DNA of 64,000 nucleotides from Lentimicrobium sp. (lineage in GTDB: Bacteria > Bacteroidota > Bacteroidia > Bacteroidales > Lentimicrobiaceae), in contig JAHYJC010000014.1 in assembly GCA_019429275.1 (NCBI GenBank), positions 1-64,000 on the forward strand. The letters run 5' to 3'. A program made the position numbers and the translations under genes. This document shows positions 1 through 8,277 of this stretch, one piece after another (within the stretch, counting starts at the first letter, position 1; each line of letters begins with the position of its first letter). The notes under the pieces were generated by a model, which was not told where the DNA came from, did not search any database, and worked only from the letters and a program-made list of their open reading frames with translations.

Positions 1-915
1 GTGAATTGCAGAAGTCACAAAAACGGATGCGTATTTTGGTAGTTTGTCAGTATGAACAACTGCAATATGGTCGTCACCGCCATATCTGAAATTTCTGTAT
101 TTAGCTGAACCAAACATATCAATAGTGGTCGTATTTGCGGTAAAAACTTTAACGTCATTGCCAATAAATGCAGACACTCCTTCGTCAGTTTCTCCTGCGG
201 TAATAAATGGCAATGTTCCTGCAATACGGTCTGCACTTTTTAATCGTCTACCACGAGTAGATTTACCAAATAGATTTTCAAGATTAAATGATTTCCATTT
301 TAAGTTCTTGTAGTCATCTAATGCCTGTTGTTCTATGGAAGTTATTTCGTACTCTTTTAGTCCAGTAGTTGATAAGAATGCTTCAAATACTTCAAAACGT
401 TCTTTTTCTAATTCGTTAATAAACCTTTCCATAAAATCAAAATCTACAACTCCTTTTTTAACAGGAAGGCTTATAATCGTATTTTTCAATTCGATTTTCG
501 TTGCTTTATTGTTGTATGAATATTTTCGCTTTATTACCTTATCAATTGAGGCAATAATAAACATTTGATTAACTCGATTCAATCCATCACATTGCAATAC
601 GCTTGTTGCACCGTGACCGTCTTTTAAGTAAAAAGGTGTTTCTAAAAAAACTACATTTTGATTGTTTGAATGAATTAAGATTGTTGGTTTTCCATCAGAA
701 TTATTTAATACATCCTTAGTAAGTTGGTTAAAGGAAATTATCCCATTATCTATTGTTGCTTGACCGTAAAATGGATAAAAAGGTTCTGATTCATCTTTTA
801 ACTCATCAAGCTTTAATGGGTCAATTTCTTTTTGAGGTTGCCATTGTAAGACATCTTCAATTCTGTAATCACCCCACTCAACATTTTTTAGTTTCTCGTT
901 GAGTGGGGTTTCTAC
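1..915 (-). CDS. Restriction-modification specificity (S) subunit, BcgIB/HsdS-like, partial
   Basis: This frame is open without a stop from the left edge to about 915; at least 304 residues are visible and the C-terminus lies outside the window. It reads as a DNA-specificity subunit that gives a restriction-modification complex its target sequence. The visible part has two similar halves. Each starts with a short segment (WGDYRIEDV near the start, WKSFNLENLF in the second) followed by a recognition-domain core; the second core begins GTLPFITAGETDEG and continues with a GDDHIAV motif. This is the pattern of BcgI-like and type I S subunits. The oddity is the start: after the in-frame TAA upstream there is no ATG, GTG or TTG before the conserved sequence. 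The frame is -1 relative to the upstream methyltransferase, which ends at a frameshift-like signal. I therefore annotate it as the recoded second half of an RM-S protein; a non-canonical start is the alternative. Confidence 0.8.
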
Positions 916-921
916 TTTCCC
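872..921 (-). promoter_or_regulatory. Candidate programmed -1 ribosomal frameshift signal joining RM and S
   Basis: On the minus strand the methyltransferase ends TTG GGA AAG TAG. The heptamer G GGA AAG (921 to 915) fits the X XXY YYZ rule and is the slippery heptamer known from lambda gpG/gpGT. The stop follows at once. Six nucleotides after the heptamer begins a perfect 11-bp inverted repeat (908-898 pairing with 882-872, 15-nt loop). A -1 shift puts the ribosome exactly into the specificity frame (GTA GAA ACC). The three parts are seen directly; function is inferred. Confidence 0.75.
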
Positions 922-2963
922 AAGCTTTTACCTAAAATGTTTTGTTCTTTTAAAATTGTACTTACTTCCCAAGATAAATAACCACTAACTGTATTTTTAA
1001 AGTCCTGTAAAGTAGGTTTCGTGTCTATGGGTGATGATTGGTTCCAATCTGCACCATTTCTAGGGTCAATAGTACCTTCATAGTATTCCTTTTCTGTAAA
1101 TATTTTGAGTTTGCTTTTCCCAAAACGAACTAAGTTCACCACTTCTTCATATCGCTCTTTAGCTTGGTCAGTATCTCTAAGATTATTACTTCCCTTTTTA
1201 CGGTTTGCTCGTGAATAACCATCATTTGAAAAATCAATGAACTTAACCATTTCATCTTTATGGTGCTTTTCATTCACTTTAAAAACATAGATATTGGTTT
1301 GCACACTTGATTTACCAATAAAAATATCAACTGGCATTTTGATACTTGCCAATAATGTATGCTTTTCTAAAATCCTTTTACAATAATCTTTTGCTCTACC
1401 TGAACCTGCTGAATTTTGGATAATAATTGATGCATAACCTTTGTGCATCATTCCTAATGCTTTTTCAACAAAGTTCATTCCGTTACCTAAAGCAGAATAG
1501 GGCGGATTTAAAATAAAAGCATCCGCAGGGAATTTACTGTCTGTTTTTCCAAAACCATATTTACCGTCAAAATCTTTAATCGAATCAATGTTCAATATGT
1601 TAGAACTACCGTCACCCATCAAAATCATATTGAGGATTGCTAACATATAAACACTTGAGAGCAACTCTAACCCAAGCAATTGTTCAGCTTTGATTTTGAT
1701 TTCTTTTTGAATTAGTTCATCTGGTGATTTAATTGTGTTTTTTGCATCATTAAGCATTTCATTCATTGCAGCAACTAATAAACCTGCTGAACCTGTTGCA
1801 AAATCCCACACATATGAATCTTTGTTTACTCTTGACAATTTGACTAAGAGTGAAGCAACATAGGAAGGTGTAAGTACAACATCATTTAATTTGTCTTGTG
1901 AAAAACCCAACCAACCGTACATTTCATTGAATAGTTTGCCTGTAAAATCAGTGGTCAATCCAATTTTGTAGTAAATACCTAAATCATCTACAATTTTGGC
2001 AAACACTCTTTTTAGTTGGCTTTCACCTTCTTCAACTTTATTAATGTTATTTGTAAGAAGTGTGTTAGAGAGTGTTCTTACAATAAGTTGTTTTTTTTCA
2101 TCAGGAAGTTCTTTATGGCTTAAAAAGGATTCAATCTTTTTAATCATTAAATCACCATCTCTATATCCATTTTCTGAAGACGATTTTAAATCGGATTTTT
2201 CAAGTGGTGAAACTTTGCCTGGAATTCCAAGTGTTGCTATAATTGATGCTGCGACTAAATAAACACGGTCATTTTCTCCTAATCCTTTTTCATTATGGTA
2301 AATGTCGTTATTAAGTTTTACAAGGCTCTGGTCAATTTCTCTTTCTCGTTGCTCTTTTAGTCTGTCAAGTTCTTCTTGTGAGAGTTGAAGAGTTTTTACT
2401 GTCTCAATAAAAGCATCAAAATTTTTAGGTGCTAAAAATGAAAAGTCGGTAAACTCACCAATTTTTTGTCCTGCACCTAAATTGCTTTTTGAAACATAAT
2501 AAACGCCTATTTCGTGATGAATTTTCCCTGTTTCATCTTTGTAACCTGTCATTCCGATAGCGATAATATCGGTATAGCTTGTATGATGAAGTAAAGCATT
2601 TGCATAATGAACAGCACCATTTACAGCAAACGAGTTGATGTTTTTAAAATTGGGTTCGTTTTTAGCAGTACGGTTTTCAATTTGTTCGTCTTTGTCGAGT
2701 TTTACGAGTTTGTCTTTATAACCTTTGTACTCAATAAGTACAGGGTAGAAGTCTAAATTTTTGTCTTGAAGTAATATTTTGGCATCTGGTCGATTTGCAC
2801 CTGCTCCGCCATTTTTAGTGAAGTAGTCAGAAAGTGCTTTGTCAATTTCCGCATTAACCGATTCTTGCTCTAATTTATATGGCAGTTTATACTTTTTTAG
2901 CCAACCATTTGCTAAGTCTGCTATATTTGGTTCTATTGATTGTGCTGTTTTTTTTCCTTTCAT
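912..2963 (-). CDS. Fused nuclease-DNA N6-adenine methyltransferase, BcgIA-like RM subunit
   Basis: This 683-aa subunit combines cleavage and modification of DNA. Residues 59-80 form a PD-(D/E)xK-type nuclease site (P59-D60, then E78-Y-K80). An N6-adenine methyltransferase domain follows, with motif I DFATGSAG at about 387 (AdoMet binding) and motif IV NPPY at 486 (catalysis). The order nuclease-helical-methylase and the adjacent specificity frame match BcgI-type (type IIB) A subunits; a type I HsdM with an N-terminal extension is the alternative. I chose the ATG at 2963, which has AGGA about 9 nt upstream, rather than the TTG six codons earlier. The last codons form a slippery heptamer and the TAG stop precedes a strong stem, so part of the product may be extended into the specificity frame. 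No separate HsdR gene is visible. Its neighbour to the right is the packaging end of a phage-like element. Confidence 0.88.
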   Translation of the reverse strand: MKGKKTAQSIEPNIADLANGWLKKYKLPYKLEQESVNAEIDKALSDYFTKNGGAGANRPDAKILLQDKNLDFYPVLIEYKGYKDKLVKLDKDEQIENRTAKNEPNFKNINSFAVNGAVHYANALLHHTSYTDIIAIGMTGYKDETGKIHHEIGVYYVSKSNLGAGQKIGEFTDFSFLAPKNFDAFIETVKTLQLSQEELDRLKEQREREIDQSLVKLNNDIYHNEKGLGENDRVYLVAASIIATLGIPGKVSPLEKSDLKSSSENGYRDGDLMIKKIESFLSHKELPDEKKQLIVRTLSNTLLTNNINKVEEGESQLKRVFAKIVDDLGIYYKIGLTTDFTGKLFNEMYGWLGFSQDKLNDVVLTPSYVASLLVKLSRVNKDSYVWDFATGSAGLLVAAMNEMLNDAKNTIKSPDELIQKEIKIKAEQLLGLELLSSVYMLAILNMILMGDGSSNILNIDSIKDFDGKYGFGKTDSKFPADAFILNPPYSALGNGMNFVEKALGMMHKGYASIIIQNSAGSGRAKDYCKRILEKHTLLASIKMPVDIFIGKSSVQTNIYVFKVNEKHHKDEMVKFIDFSNDGYSRANRKKGSNNLRDTDQAKERYEEVVNLVRFGKSKLKIFTEKEYYEGTIDPRNGADWNQSSPIDTKPTLQDFKNTVSGYLSWEVSTILKEQNILGKSLGK

Positions 2964-3032
2964 TATTTCAATTCCTATCAAAATGTTATTTTAAACCACA
3001 AATGTATCAATTTTCGATGGTGCGTCAGCAAG

Positions 3033-3096
3033 AAAACTGCTCTTTTGCAAGCTGAAGAATCGGCTTGTGTGTCGGGGCTTGCAAATGTGCAGTTTT
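3033..3096. repeat. Imperfect inverted repeat upstream of the RM gene
   Basis: Arms 3033-3052 and 3077-3096 match at 18 of 20 positions as an inverted repeat around a 24-nt centre, which itself holds AAGC/GCTT. It is the main feature of the 359-nt gap 2964-3322 between the RM gene and the phage-like element; the rest (to about 3210, with a small palindrome GGTTATAACC near 3188) shows no convincing ORF. It could be a hairpin in the RM leader, a protein-binding site or a relic of a mobile-element end. Confidence 0.5.
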
Positions 3097-3322
3097 GTGC
3101 GTGGGCTGTTCATTATTTCCTTCTTCTTTTTTGTCTTTTAGTAGCAAATTGTCTGTTCGTTTCGGTCTTTACACTTGGCGGTAACTCGGTTATAACCCGG
3201 AAAAATTCAAGGTAAGCCCTACGATTTTGGCTGGCTAACCCAAGTTAAGGTTATGGTTATCCATTGGTAAATATATGGATTTAATTGAAAATAAAATAAT
3301 CTTAAGGAAATTTAAAGAAAAT

Positions 3323-3421
3323 CCCCCTTCAGCGAGAGGGATTGAGCCGGCATCCTTTTTCGCCATCAGCAAAAAAGATACAGGTAAAAGCCCGGTCAGC
3401 GCAATTCAGCTGACTCGCCCA
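3323..3421 (-). repeat. 99-bp structured repeat, copy 1 (3' of large terminase gene)
   Basis: This 99-nt segment recurs at 14699-14797 with only four differences. It begins 11 nt after the terminase stop codon on the minus strand. Read on that strand it contains the hairpin GTCAGC-loop-GCTGAC, a second stem TTTTTTGC/GCGAAAAA with one C-A mismatch in this copy, and CCGG blocks that can pair around it. It looks like a structured 3' RNA or a MITE-like element. I see no ORF in it and do not recognise a named RNA family. Confidence 0.7.
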
Positions 3422-3432
3422 AACAAAAAACA

Positions 3433-5040
3433 TCACCCGTAATTGGAAGAAGTAAAATTATTCCCCAGAACATTATCCATATGAAACTGCATCCCGATAA
3501 ACATAGTGTCCCAGGCATCTGTGATATGAGTCTTAAACTCATCCGGCTGTTCCACTGAATCCATTTTCTTCTCAGGATCTTTATCCTTTTCAAACCCATT
3601 GCGGCCAACTTTAATACCTGTCTGGTCCATGGCGATCAGCAGGTACTCATTGTTATCCTGGTTAAACTGAGGAAACAGATATTCCGGATCCCCTTTAAAT
3701 GCCCGGTCAAACCACTGGTGTTTGATTGTATGTTTTACAGGTTTGCCAATGTAAACCGGTGTAACATTCCATCCCCGGGAAGAAAGTGTTTTAATAACCA
3801 CGTCTGCAAATGTTTCAGAGTCCAGGGGGGTATCATAAACAGCTGTGCTGTCATAAAAGTACACCACCTCCCGGAAAGATCGCAGCGAATAATAATCGCA
3901 CCACAAATCAATGAGGTCCTTTAATTTCCTGGGAGTCTTAACAAACATTGATTTAAGCGTACGAACTTCATTTTCCACCAGCTGGCCGGTGACAATGCTA
4001 TTGATGGAAGCATTGTAATCATTTGCAATGCAAAGCGGAAGATCATCTTTGATATCTCCGTCTTTGAGGCAGGATTCAACCTGCAGTTTATTCAGGTTGT
4101 AATCCAGGCTTTCAAGATGAGCATTGTTATACGAAGCATAATAATGGGTTTTCTCATCGATGGAAGCATAGAATCCATTAGGAATTTTCCGTATTCTCTT
4201 GTTTAAAATGGCTGTTTGAAAAACAAGAGGCGGAAGGTCCCTGGCCATATCTTTGACAAACTGTAAGCCCAGCACATCAATGTTATCGAAAACATTATAC
4301 TCTGCATAAAAAGTAGCATGTTTACGCAGCCTGGTTAAGGTCAATGACAATTCCCTGAGCCTCCGGGGCTGGCTGCCTTTGGCAGTGAGGAATGAAATTT
4401 CCTGTTGTATAAATTTGATGGTGTCAATCAATACCGGATCCATTTCTTTCTCTTTTTCAAGCACCCAGGAGCCGGACTTATTGGTTGGCATATCGGAGGT
4501 ATATAACTGCCCATGATGCCAGGGGCATGAACCAAAATAGTTTGTGTTGCCCCTGTTCGCAGGCAAAACTTCGTTTTTAATCTTTTCAAAATCCAAAAAC
4601 TTTGCCTCGAACCCCCCGATGTAATCCAACGACATTGAGTTGGCTGACATTGGCCGGTCAAAGGAAATCAGGTGTTGAATGCTACCATTGAACCAGCTGA
4701 TAACGTAATCGTAATTGAACGGATCAATCCATGGTGAAGCGAAGTTCATTTGTTTTGGAGCTCTCCTGCCGACAAAATAATGAACGTCACGACGGTAGCC
4801 AAGCCTTGCCAGGGCATGGAAGATGGCCGGCAGGGTGTTGCGAAGTAACTTGCCATAAGTGGGGCTAAGAAGCGCCCCTGCAGAGCGGGGCATGGCAAAT
4901 ACATTGCGTATGAGCCAGGGAGCATCTATGCCTTCGGATTTCCCGAACCCACGACTGGCAATAACGTAGGTATTTTTAGCGGCAACGCGCATGACTTCAA
5001 GCTGGGCTTTGTTGAAGTAAGTCTGTTTAGGTAACGACAT
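3433..5040 (-). CDS. Phage terminase large subunit
   Basis: This is the ATP-driven motor and nuclease that packages phage DNA into proheads. The N-terminal ATPase has a Walker A-like ASRGFGKSEG near residue 30. The C-terminal RNase H-like nuclease shows three acidic positions in the usual order: NDYNASIN, VYFYDSTA and HITDAWDT. Length (535 aa from the ATG at 5040) is normal for the family. I prefer this ATG, which has AGGAGG just upstream, over the GTG at 5067; either way the gene overlaps the end of the preceding small-terminase-like gene. In most phages the portal gene follows the large terminase, but here the 99-bp repeat and then a restriction system follow, so the packaging module appears cut short on this side. 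Confidence 0.88.
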   Translation of the reverse strand: MSLPKQTYFNKAQLEVMRVAAKNTYVIASRGFGKSEGIDAPWLIRNVFAMPRSAGALLSPTYGKLLRNTLPAIFHALARLGYRRDVHYFVGRRAPKQMNFASPWIDPFNYDYVISWFNGSIQHLISFDRPMSANSMSLDYIGGFEAKFLDFEKIKNEVLPANRGNTNYFGSCPWHHGQLYTSDMPTNKSGSWVLEKEKEMDPVLIDTIKFIQQEISFLTAKGSQPRRLRELSLTLTRLRKHATFYAEYNVFDNIDVLGLQFVKDMARDLPPLVFQTAILNKRIRKIPNGFYASIDEKTHYYASYNNAHLESLDYNLNKLQVESCLKDGDIKDDLPLCIANDYNASINSIVTGQLVENEVRTLKSMFVKTPRKLKDLIDLWCDYYSLRSFREVVYFYDSTAVYDTPLDSETFADVVIKTLSSRGWNVTPVYIGKPVKHTIKHQWFDRAFKGDPEYLFPQFNQDNNEYLLIAMDQTGIKVGRNGFEKDKDPEKKMDSVEQPDEFKTHITDAWDTMFIGMQFHMDNVLGNNFTSSNYG

Positions 5041-5593
5041 CGGCCTCCTGTATTTCGGTATTATCACCGAGATATTTTTTCTTCAATAATTTTACCTGAT
5101 TCTGAAACTCCGCACTTCGGGTAATTTTAAGTACCGAAACATCGGAAGTTGGTTCAAGGTTTGGGGGGAGCAACTGATCCCAGGGAAGTGCTTCCTGTTC
5201 ATCTTTATCCAGTTTTGTGTATTTCCCCAGCTTATCAATGGCCATGACCATGGATTTAACGTCACCTTTTTTTTTCGCGATGTTAAAGGCCTCTTTGCAC
5301 ATTTCAATGACGGCATAACGCTGCCATTCTTTGGCGGCGTTACGCACATTTCCGAGCATTGTTTTAATGCGCTGGAGGTCATGATAAGCCTGGGTTCTGG
5401 ATATCTTATGTTGTTGAATAATGTAACGGACAATTTCTCTGTCCGTGTAATTTGGATTCTCAATCCAGATGACAAAAACAGCCTGGTAACGCGAACGAAG
5501 TTCCAGGTCTTTGGCTGTTAATTTGGTCACTTCAGAATCTTCGAAAAGGCTGCGTTGTATTTTATCGAATTTAGTGGCTTCATCGGGTTGCAT
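5027..5593 (-). CDS. Putative terminase small subunit / HTH DNA-binding packaging protein
   Basis: This 188-aa protein lies directly upstream of the large terminase and overlaps its start. Residues 40-85 (YTDREIVRYIIQQHKISRTQAYHDL) look like a helix-turn-helix of the type used by small terminases to bind the packaging site. The middle is helical (QRYAVIEMCKEAFNIAKKKGD) and could be the oligomerisation region. Its stop is followed within the overlap by the large-subunit start, so the two are probably translationally coupled. The assignment rests on the HTH and on gene position; I cannot name a subfamily. Confidence 0.6.
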   Translation of the reverse strand: MQPDEATKFDKIQRSLFEDSEVTKLTAKDLELRSRYQAVFVIWIENPNYTDREIVRYIIQQHKISRTQAYHDLQRIKTMLGNVRNAAKEWQRYAVIEMCKEAFNIAKKKGDVKSMVMAIDKLGKYTKLDKDEQEALPWDQLLPPNLEPTSDVSVLKITRSAEFQNQVKLLKKKYLGDNTEIQEADVVT

Positions 5594-5874
5594 CAGAGTT
5601 CATTTTCTGCATTCAATTGTTTAATTATATCGTCACGTACAAGCAATTCAGCCTGGGGGCTGCCGAGCTTGGCGAGTTTGACGATACTTTTCGTAATGGC
5701 ATAAGAAGTAAGCGTGCGGGCTTTCATGTATGTCCGGTAAACATCGCTTGTGTGGTCATTCATCAAATCCCTGAATATTTCTTCATCGGTATCAATGAGT
5801 ATGGCGATCTGTTGCCAGCTCATGAAATTGCCGGCATATTCTTCGATCAGAAGAAGTTGTTCTTCGTTGTACAT
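5593..5874 (-). CDS. Small HTH-like protein in packaging module
   Basis: This is a 93-aa protein whose start and stop each overlap a neighbour by one base, so it is part of a tightly packed operon. The first half (MSWQQIAILIDTDEEIFRDL) resembles a helix-turn-helix used in phage small terminases and related regulators; the second half is a helical stretch. It may be a second DNA-binding packaging protein, or the true small terminase with the 188-aa neighbour as its partner. No catalytic motif is present. Confidence 0.55.
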   Translation of the reverse strand: MYNEEQLLLIEEYAGNFMSWQQIAILIDTDEEIFRDLMNDHTSDVYRTYMKARTLTSYAITKSIVKLAKLGSPQAELLVRDDIIKQLNAENEL

Positions 5875-6404
5875 TACTGTTCCAGATTTAGAAGAATGGC
5901 CGAATCAAAAACTTTTTCAATGGCAGCTGCGTATTGTGCTGCCATAATCTTATTGGTAATTATTATCCCGGATTCATGCCTTCTGTTAACCGTAAGGTTG
6001 GCAGAAGTGTTGATGAAAACGTGGGTTCTCGCCGATTTGACTGAAATTATTTTTGCGTGATTGGATGAAAGGAAAACCCTGGGGCTTACATTCTGAGCAA
6101 AAATAAGAAGGTCAAGTTTGTTGCGTTTGGTGGAAACATCAAAAAGGCAATCAAGCCTGGTGATCAGGCACTCTTCCATCAGTCTGACAAATGCCCGGAT
6201 GGCAGTTTCTGAAAGGCTGAAACTGGTTACTTTTACTTCTGCAGGGCCTGTATATTTAAGAACGAATTCCAGCAATTCATGCAGGCTCCACTGGCCATTA
6301 TTAATGTAATGGTAAAAATGGTCAGGAAGCAACACCCCAAAATCCTCAGCTATTTTACCGGAGCTGAAGGTGAAAAGGTTTTTATCGTTCTTATTTGAGG
6401 CCAT
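5874..6404 (-). CDS. PLD-like (HxK) phosphodiesterase domain protein
   Basis: This 176-aa protein contains a single phospholipase D-type motif near residues 120-150: NHAKIIS (HxK) followed by INTSANLTVNRRHESG, the usual S-A-N-L-T-x-N-R-x-x-E ending. One HxK per chain suggests a dimeric nuclease of the Nuc/NgoFVII kind rather than a lipase. It lacks a signal peptide. It sits between packaging genes, with one-base overlap to the next gene, so a role in processing or protecting DNA is plausible. The Asp often found after HxK is not obvious, so activity is uncertain. Confidence 0.6.
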   Translation of the reverse strand: MASNKNDKNLFTFSSGKIAEDFGVLLPDHFYHYINNGQWSLHELLEFVLKYTGPAEVKVTSFSLSETAIRAFVRLMEECLITRLDCLFDVSTKRNKLDLLIFAQNVSPRVFLSSNHAKIISVKSARTHVFINTSANLTVNRRHESGIIITNKIMAAQYAAAIEKVFDSAILLNLEQ

Positions 6405-6412
6405 GTATTGAA

Positions 6413-7108
6413 TTATTTTATCTCAAGCTCACTCAGTTGTTTTTTCCAATTCTCTATTTTCAGTTTTCTGTTCTCTGCTTTTTTACCGGTAAGCAGTTTC
6501 ATTTCTTTGGTGGCCCTGGAAATGTTTATTTTGAGGGCATTTGTTTTTTTAATCAGCAGCAGGGTTTCCTGCTGTATCTGTTTTTTGTCGGAAATTTCCT
6601 CCGGGGGATCCGCCTTTTGGTTTTTGTTTTCTAACCACCAGGCGTCAATGGCTTTCCAGTTTGATGCTCTGGTTGATTCTTTTTCAATAATTCCGTCGAG
6701 AAGTGTTTTACGTTCAGTATCTGTTTTTACAGATTTAAGCTGAACATGGTCCTGTGAAATTTCTTTTGTCAGTGCTTTGTTTTGAAAATAAAGTGATGAT
6801 AAATTTTCAGGTAATTCTTTTACATCCACAATGGGGTTGGAAACCACAATAATTCCGGGGGTTTTAACCTTATGAGGAAGTTTCTGATCCGGGATTTTGG
6901 TTTCCGGAATTGCAGCAGGATGCTGAGCCTGTATTCTTGCCAGGTTCTTGATGATCGAATAGAGCATCCTGAACTGAAAACTTTGAGCATCGGGATTTTC
7001 AAATTTAGAATAATACGGCAGATCTTTATGGTTAAAGGATTTCAAGAGTGTCAATCCATCTGTGTATGTCCTTTTTGGATTTTTAAGCCAGGGAAGTAAA
7101 TTATGCAT
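6413..7108 (-). CDS. Hypothetical phage protein with C-terminal coiled coil
   Basis: This is a 231-aa protein I do not recognise. It is the first gene of the packaging transcription unit, following a terminator at 7207-7240. The N-terminal half is mixed. From about residue 110 to the end it is highly charged and helical (QQETLLLIKKTNALKIN, then KKAENRKLKIENWKKQL), which predicts a coiled coil. No transmembrane segment or enzyme motif is visible. Scaffold-like, DNA-binding or terminase-accessory roles are all possible from its position. Confidence 0.6.
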   Translation of the reverse strand: MHNLLPWLKNPKRTYTDGLTLLKSFNHKDLPYYSKFENPDAQSFQFRMLYSIIKNLARIQAQHPAAIPETKIPDQKLPHKVKTPGIIVVSNPIVDVKELPENLSSLYFQNKALTKEISQDHVQLKSVKTDTERKTLLDGIIEKESTRASNWKAIDAWWLENKNQKADPPEEISDKKQIQQETLLLIKKTNALKINISRATKEMKLLTGKKAENRKLKIENWKKQLSELEIK

Positions 7109-7206
7109 TGTTCAGGTTTTAATGTGCCTGCAACATTAAAAATTGCAGCTACAATATTCAAGGACAGGTTTTGATGTCATGTATATAAATTTATGAATCG
7201 GGAGTT

Positions 7207-7240
7207 AAAAAATAAACCCGTCGGCTAAGCCAAACGGGTC
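7207..7240 (-). terminator. Rho-independent terminator between head and packaging units
   Basis: On the minus strand ACCCGT and ACGGGT pair around an inner GGC-TTA-GCC, followed by TTTATTTTTT. It lies 25 nt after the stop of the 92-aa gene and 98 nt before the start of the next, so the late region is split into a head unit (11786-7265) and a packaging unit (7108-3433). Confidence 0.75.
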
Positions 7241-7264
7241 TGGGGATCGGGGAGAAATGTACGG

Positions 7265-7543
7265 TTAAGTTTCCTTTCGGGATGATCTTTTCTTTCGTGG
7301 AGTCTGATTCATTTTGCTTTGAAAAATCAATGAAGGAGGCTCAATATCTCTGACATCAAAGGGCATTCCATCCGGATATAAAAGCTCAAAATATTCCTTT
7401 GTGGGTACAAGAAAAGGGCAACCTGACTTGAAGAGTTCAATTGCAATATCATCTGAAACATCTTCAAGGTTTACGGTACCATGACGTTTCAGGTTGACCT
7501 TTCCAGGGCTTTTAATTCCGTTGAGAATGAATAATTTGCTCAT
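7265..7543 (-). CDS. Hypothetical small phage protein
   Basis: This 92-aa protein is the last gene of the head unit, starting 1 nt after the stop of the preceding gene and ending before a terminator. The middle (VSDDIAIELFKSGCPFLVPTKEYFELLYP) is acidic and mixed; the last 15 residues are very basic (TPRKKRSSRKET), as in nucleic-acid-contacting tails. I do not recognise a family. The close coupling to the virion-like gene suggests a head-associated role. Confidence 0.55.
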   Translation of the reverse strand: MSKLFILNGIKSPGKVNLKRHGTVNLEDVSDDIAIELFKSGCPFLVPTKEYFELLYPDGMPFDVRDIEPPSLIFQSKMNQTPRKKRSSRKET

Positions 7544-7544
7544 A

Positions 7545-8249
7545 CTATGGAGTTACCGGGGGAGTTAATGCCGGAATATCTCCCGAACTTAAAGGAATTG
7601 CGCCATCATAGAAAGCGAAGGGCAGGAATGAATCAGAGTTGAACTCCAGTTTAACTCCCCTGCGATCTGCGGCAGCTCCGCCGGTGGATACCGATGGTTT
7701 GAAATATACCGGCTTTTCTTTTGAGCCAACCACATAGCGTTCGCCTGTGTTTGGATCTATGCCGATGATACAGCCTCTTGCGTTGTTTATTTTACGGGCA
7801 AAAGCAACGGCTTCTTTGCGTGTTCCAGGATAGAACAGTTCTCCTTTTTGCTTGAAGCTCTGGCCGTCTGTTTCTCCCTGATTCTCCGGTTCTAATTTAG
7901 CCGTGTCGGGTGTAGAGTAAACTTTGATGAAGTGTTTATCCAGATTCATTGCAAAGGATCCCTGTAATGTGACAGCTTCTTCATCTGTTTGCGGATTACT
8001 GATCAATGTCGGCCAGGTCGCGATATGGCCGGACAATCCTATGTACATTTCACTGGTCAGTCCCCCCATGTTTTCGGGTTCATCTTCCCAGTCCAGATCT
8101 GCAAAAATAAAAGCCATTGCCAGGCCCGGTGAGATCAGGTGCTCAGGAGAAATAACCTGAGCCAGTGATAAATCAAAAATTCCGAAGATCATCAAGGAAA
8201 CTGCGATCAGACCGATCAGGAATCGAAATATGGATTTTGAGTTTTTCAT
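7545..8249 (-). CDS. Virion-like protein with N-terminal membrane segment (paralogue of 10721-11224)
   Basis: This is a 234-aa protein with a hydrophobic helix at about residues 9-30 ending in a signal-peptidase-like LSLAQ. The rest resembles the 167-aa product at 10721-11224: both share LQG, YSTxDT, LExE, an aromatic FYP, a segment with (V/I)xDxNxxxRxxGS, and an xGV...F ending. The gene lies between the capsid gene and a small basic protein in the head unit, so it is probably structural (decoration, connector or tube-like). A membrane-targeted virion protein is unusual for a tailed phage; a cleaved export signal or membrane anchoring are both possible. The final GDIPALTPPVTP tail is Pro-rich. 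Confidence 0.55.
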   Translation of the reverse strand: MKNSKSIFRFLIGLIAVSLMIFGIFDLSLAQVISPEHLISPGLAMAFIFADLDWEDEPENMGGLTSEMYIGLSGHIATWPTLISNPQTDEEAVTLQGSFAMNLDKHFIKVYSTPDTAKLEPENQGETDGQSFKQKGELFYPGTRKEAVAFARKINNARGCIIGIDPNTGERYVVGSKEKPVYFKPSVSTGGAAADRRGVKLEFNSDSFLPFAFYDGAIPLSSGDIPALTPPVTP

Positions 8250-8277
8250 GTTGTGTTTAAATTATGAAGTAAAAAAT

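Noticed and set aside
125..568. Plus-strand ORFs of 62 and 77 codons
   Set aside because: They lie opposite the conserved specificity-subunit frame on the minus strand and their products show no domain; they are shadows.
2940..3215. A 91-codon plus-strand ORF in the RM leader
   Set aside because: It overlaps the inverted repeat and the start of the RM gene, has a Cys/Phe-rich low-complexity product and no start signal.
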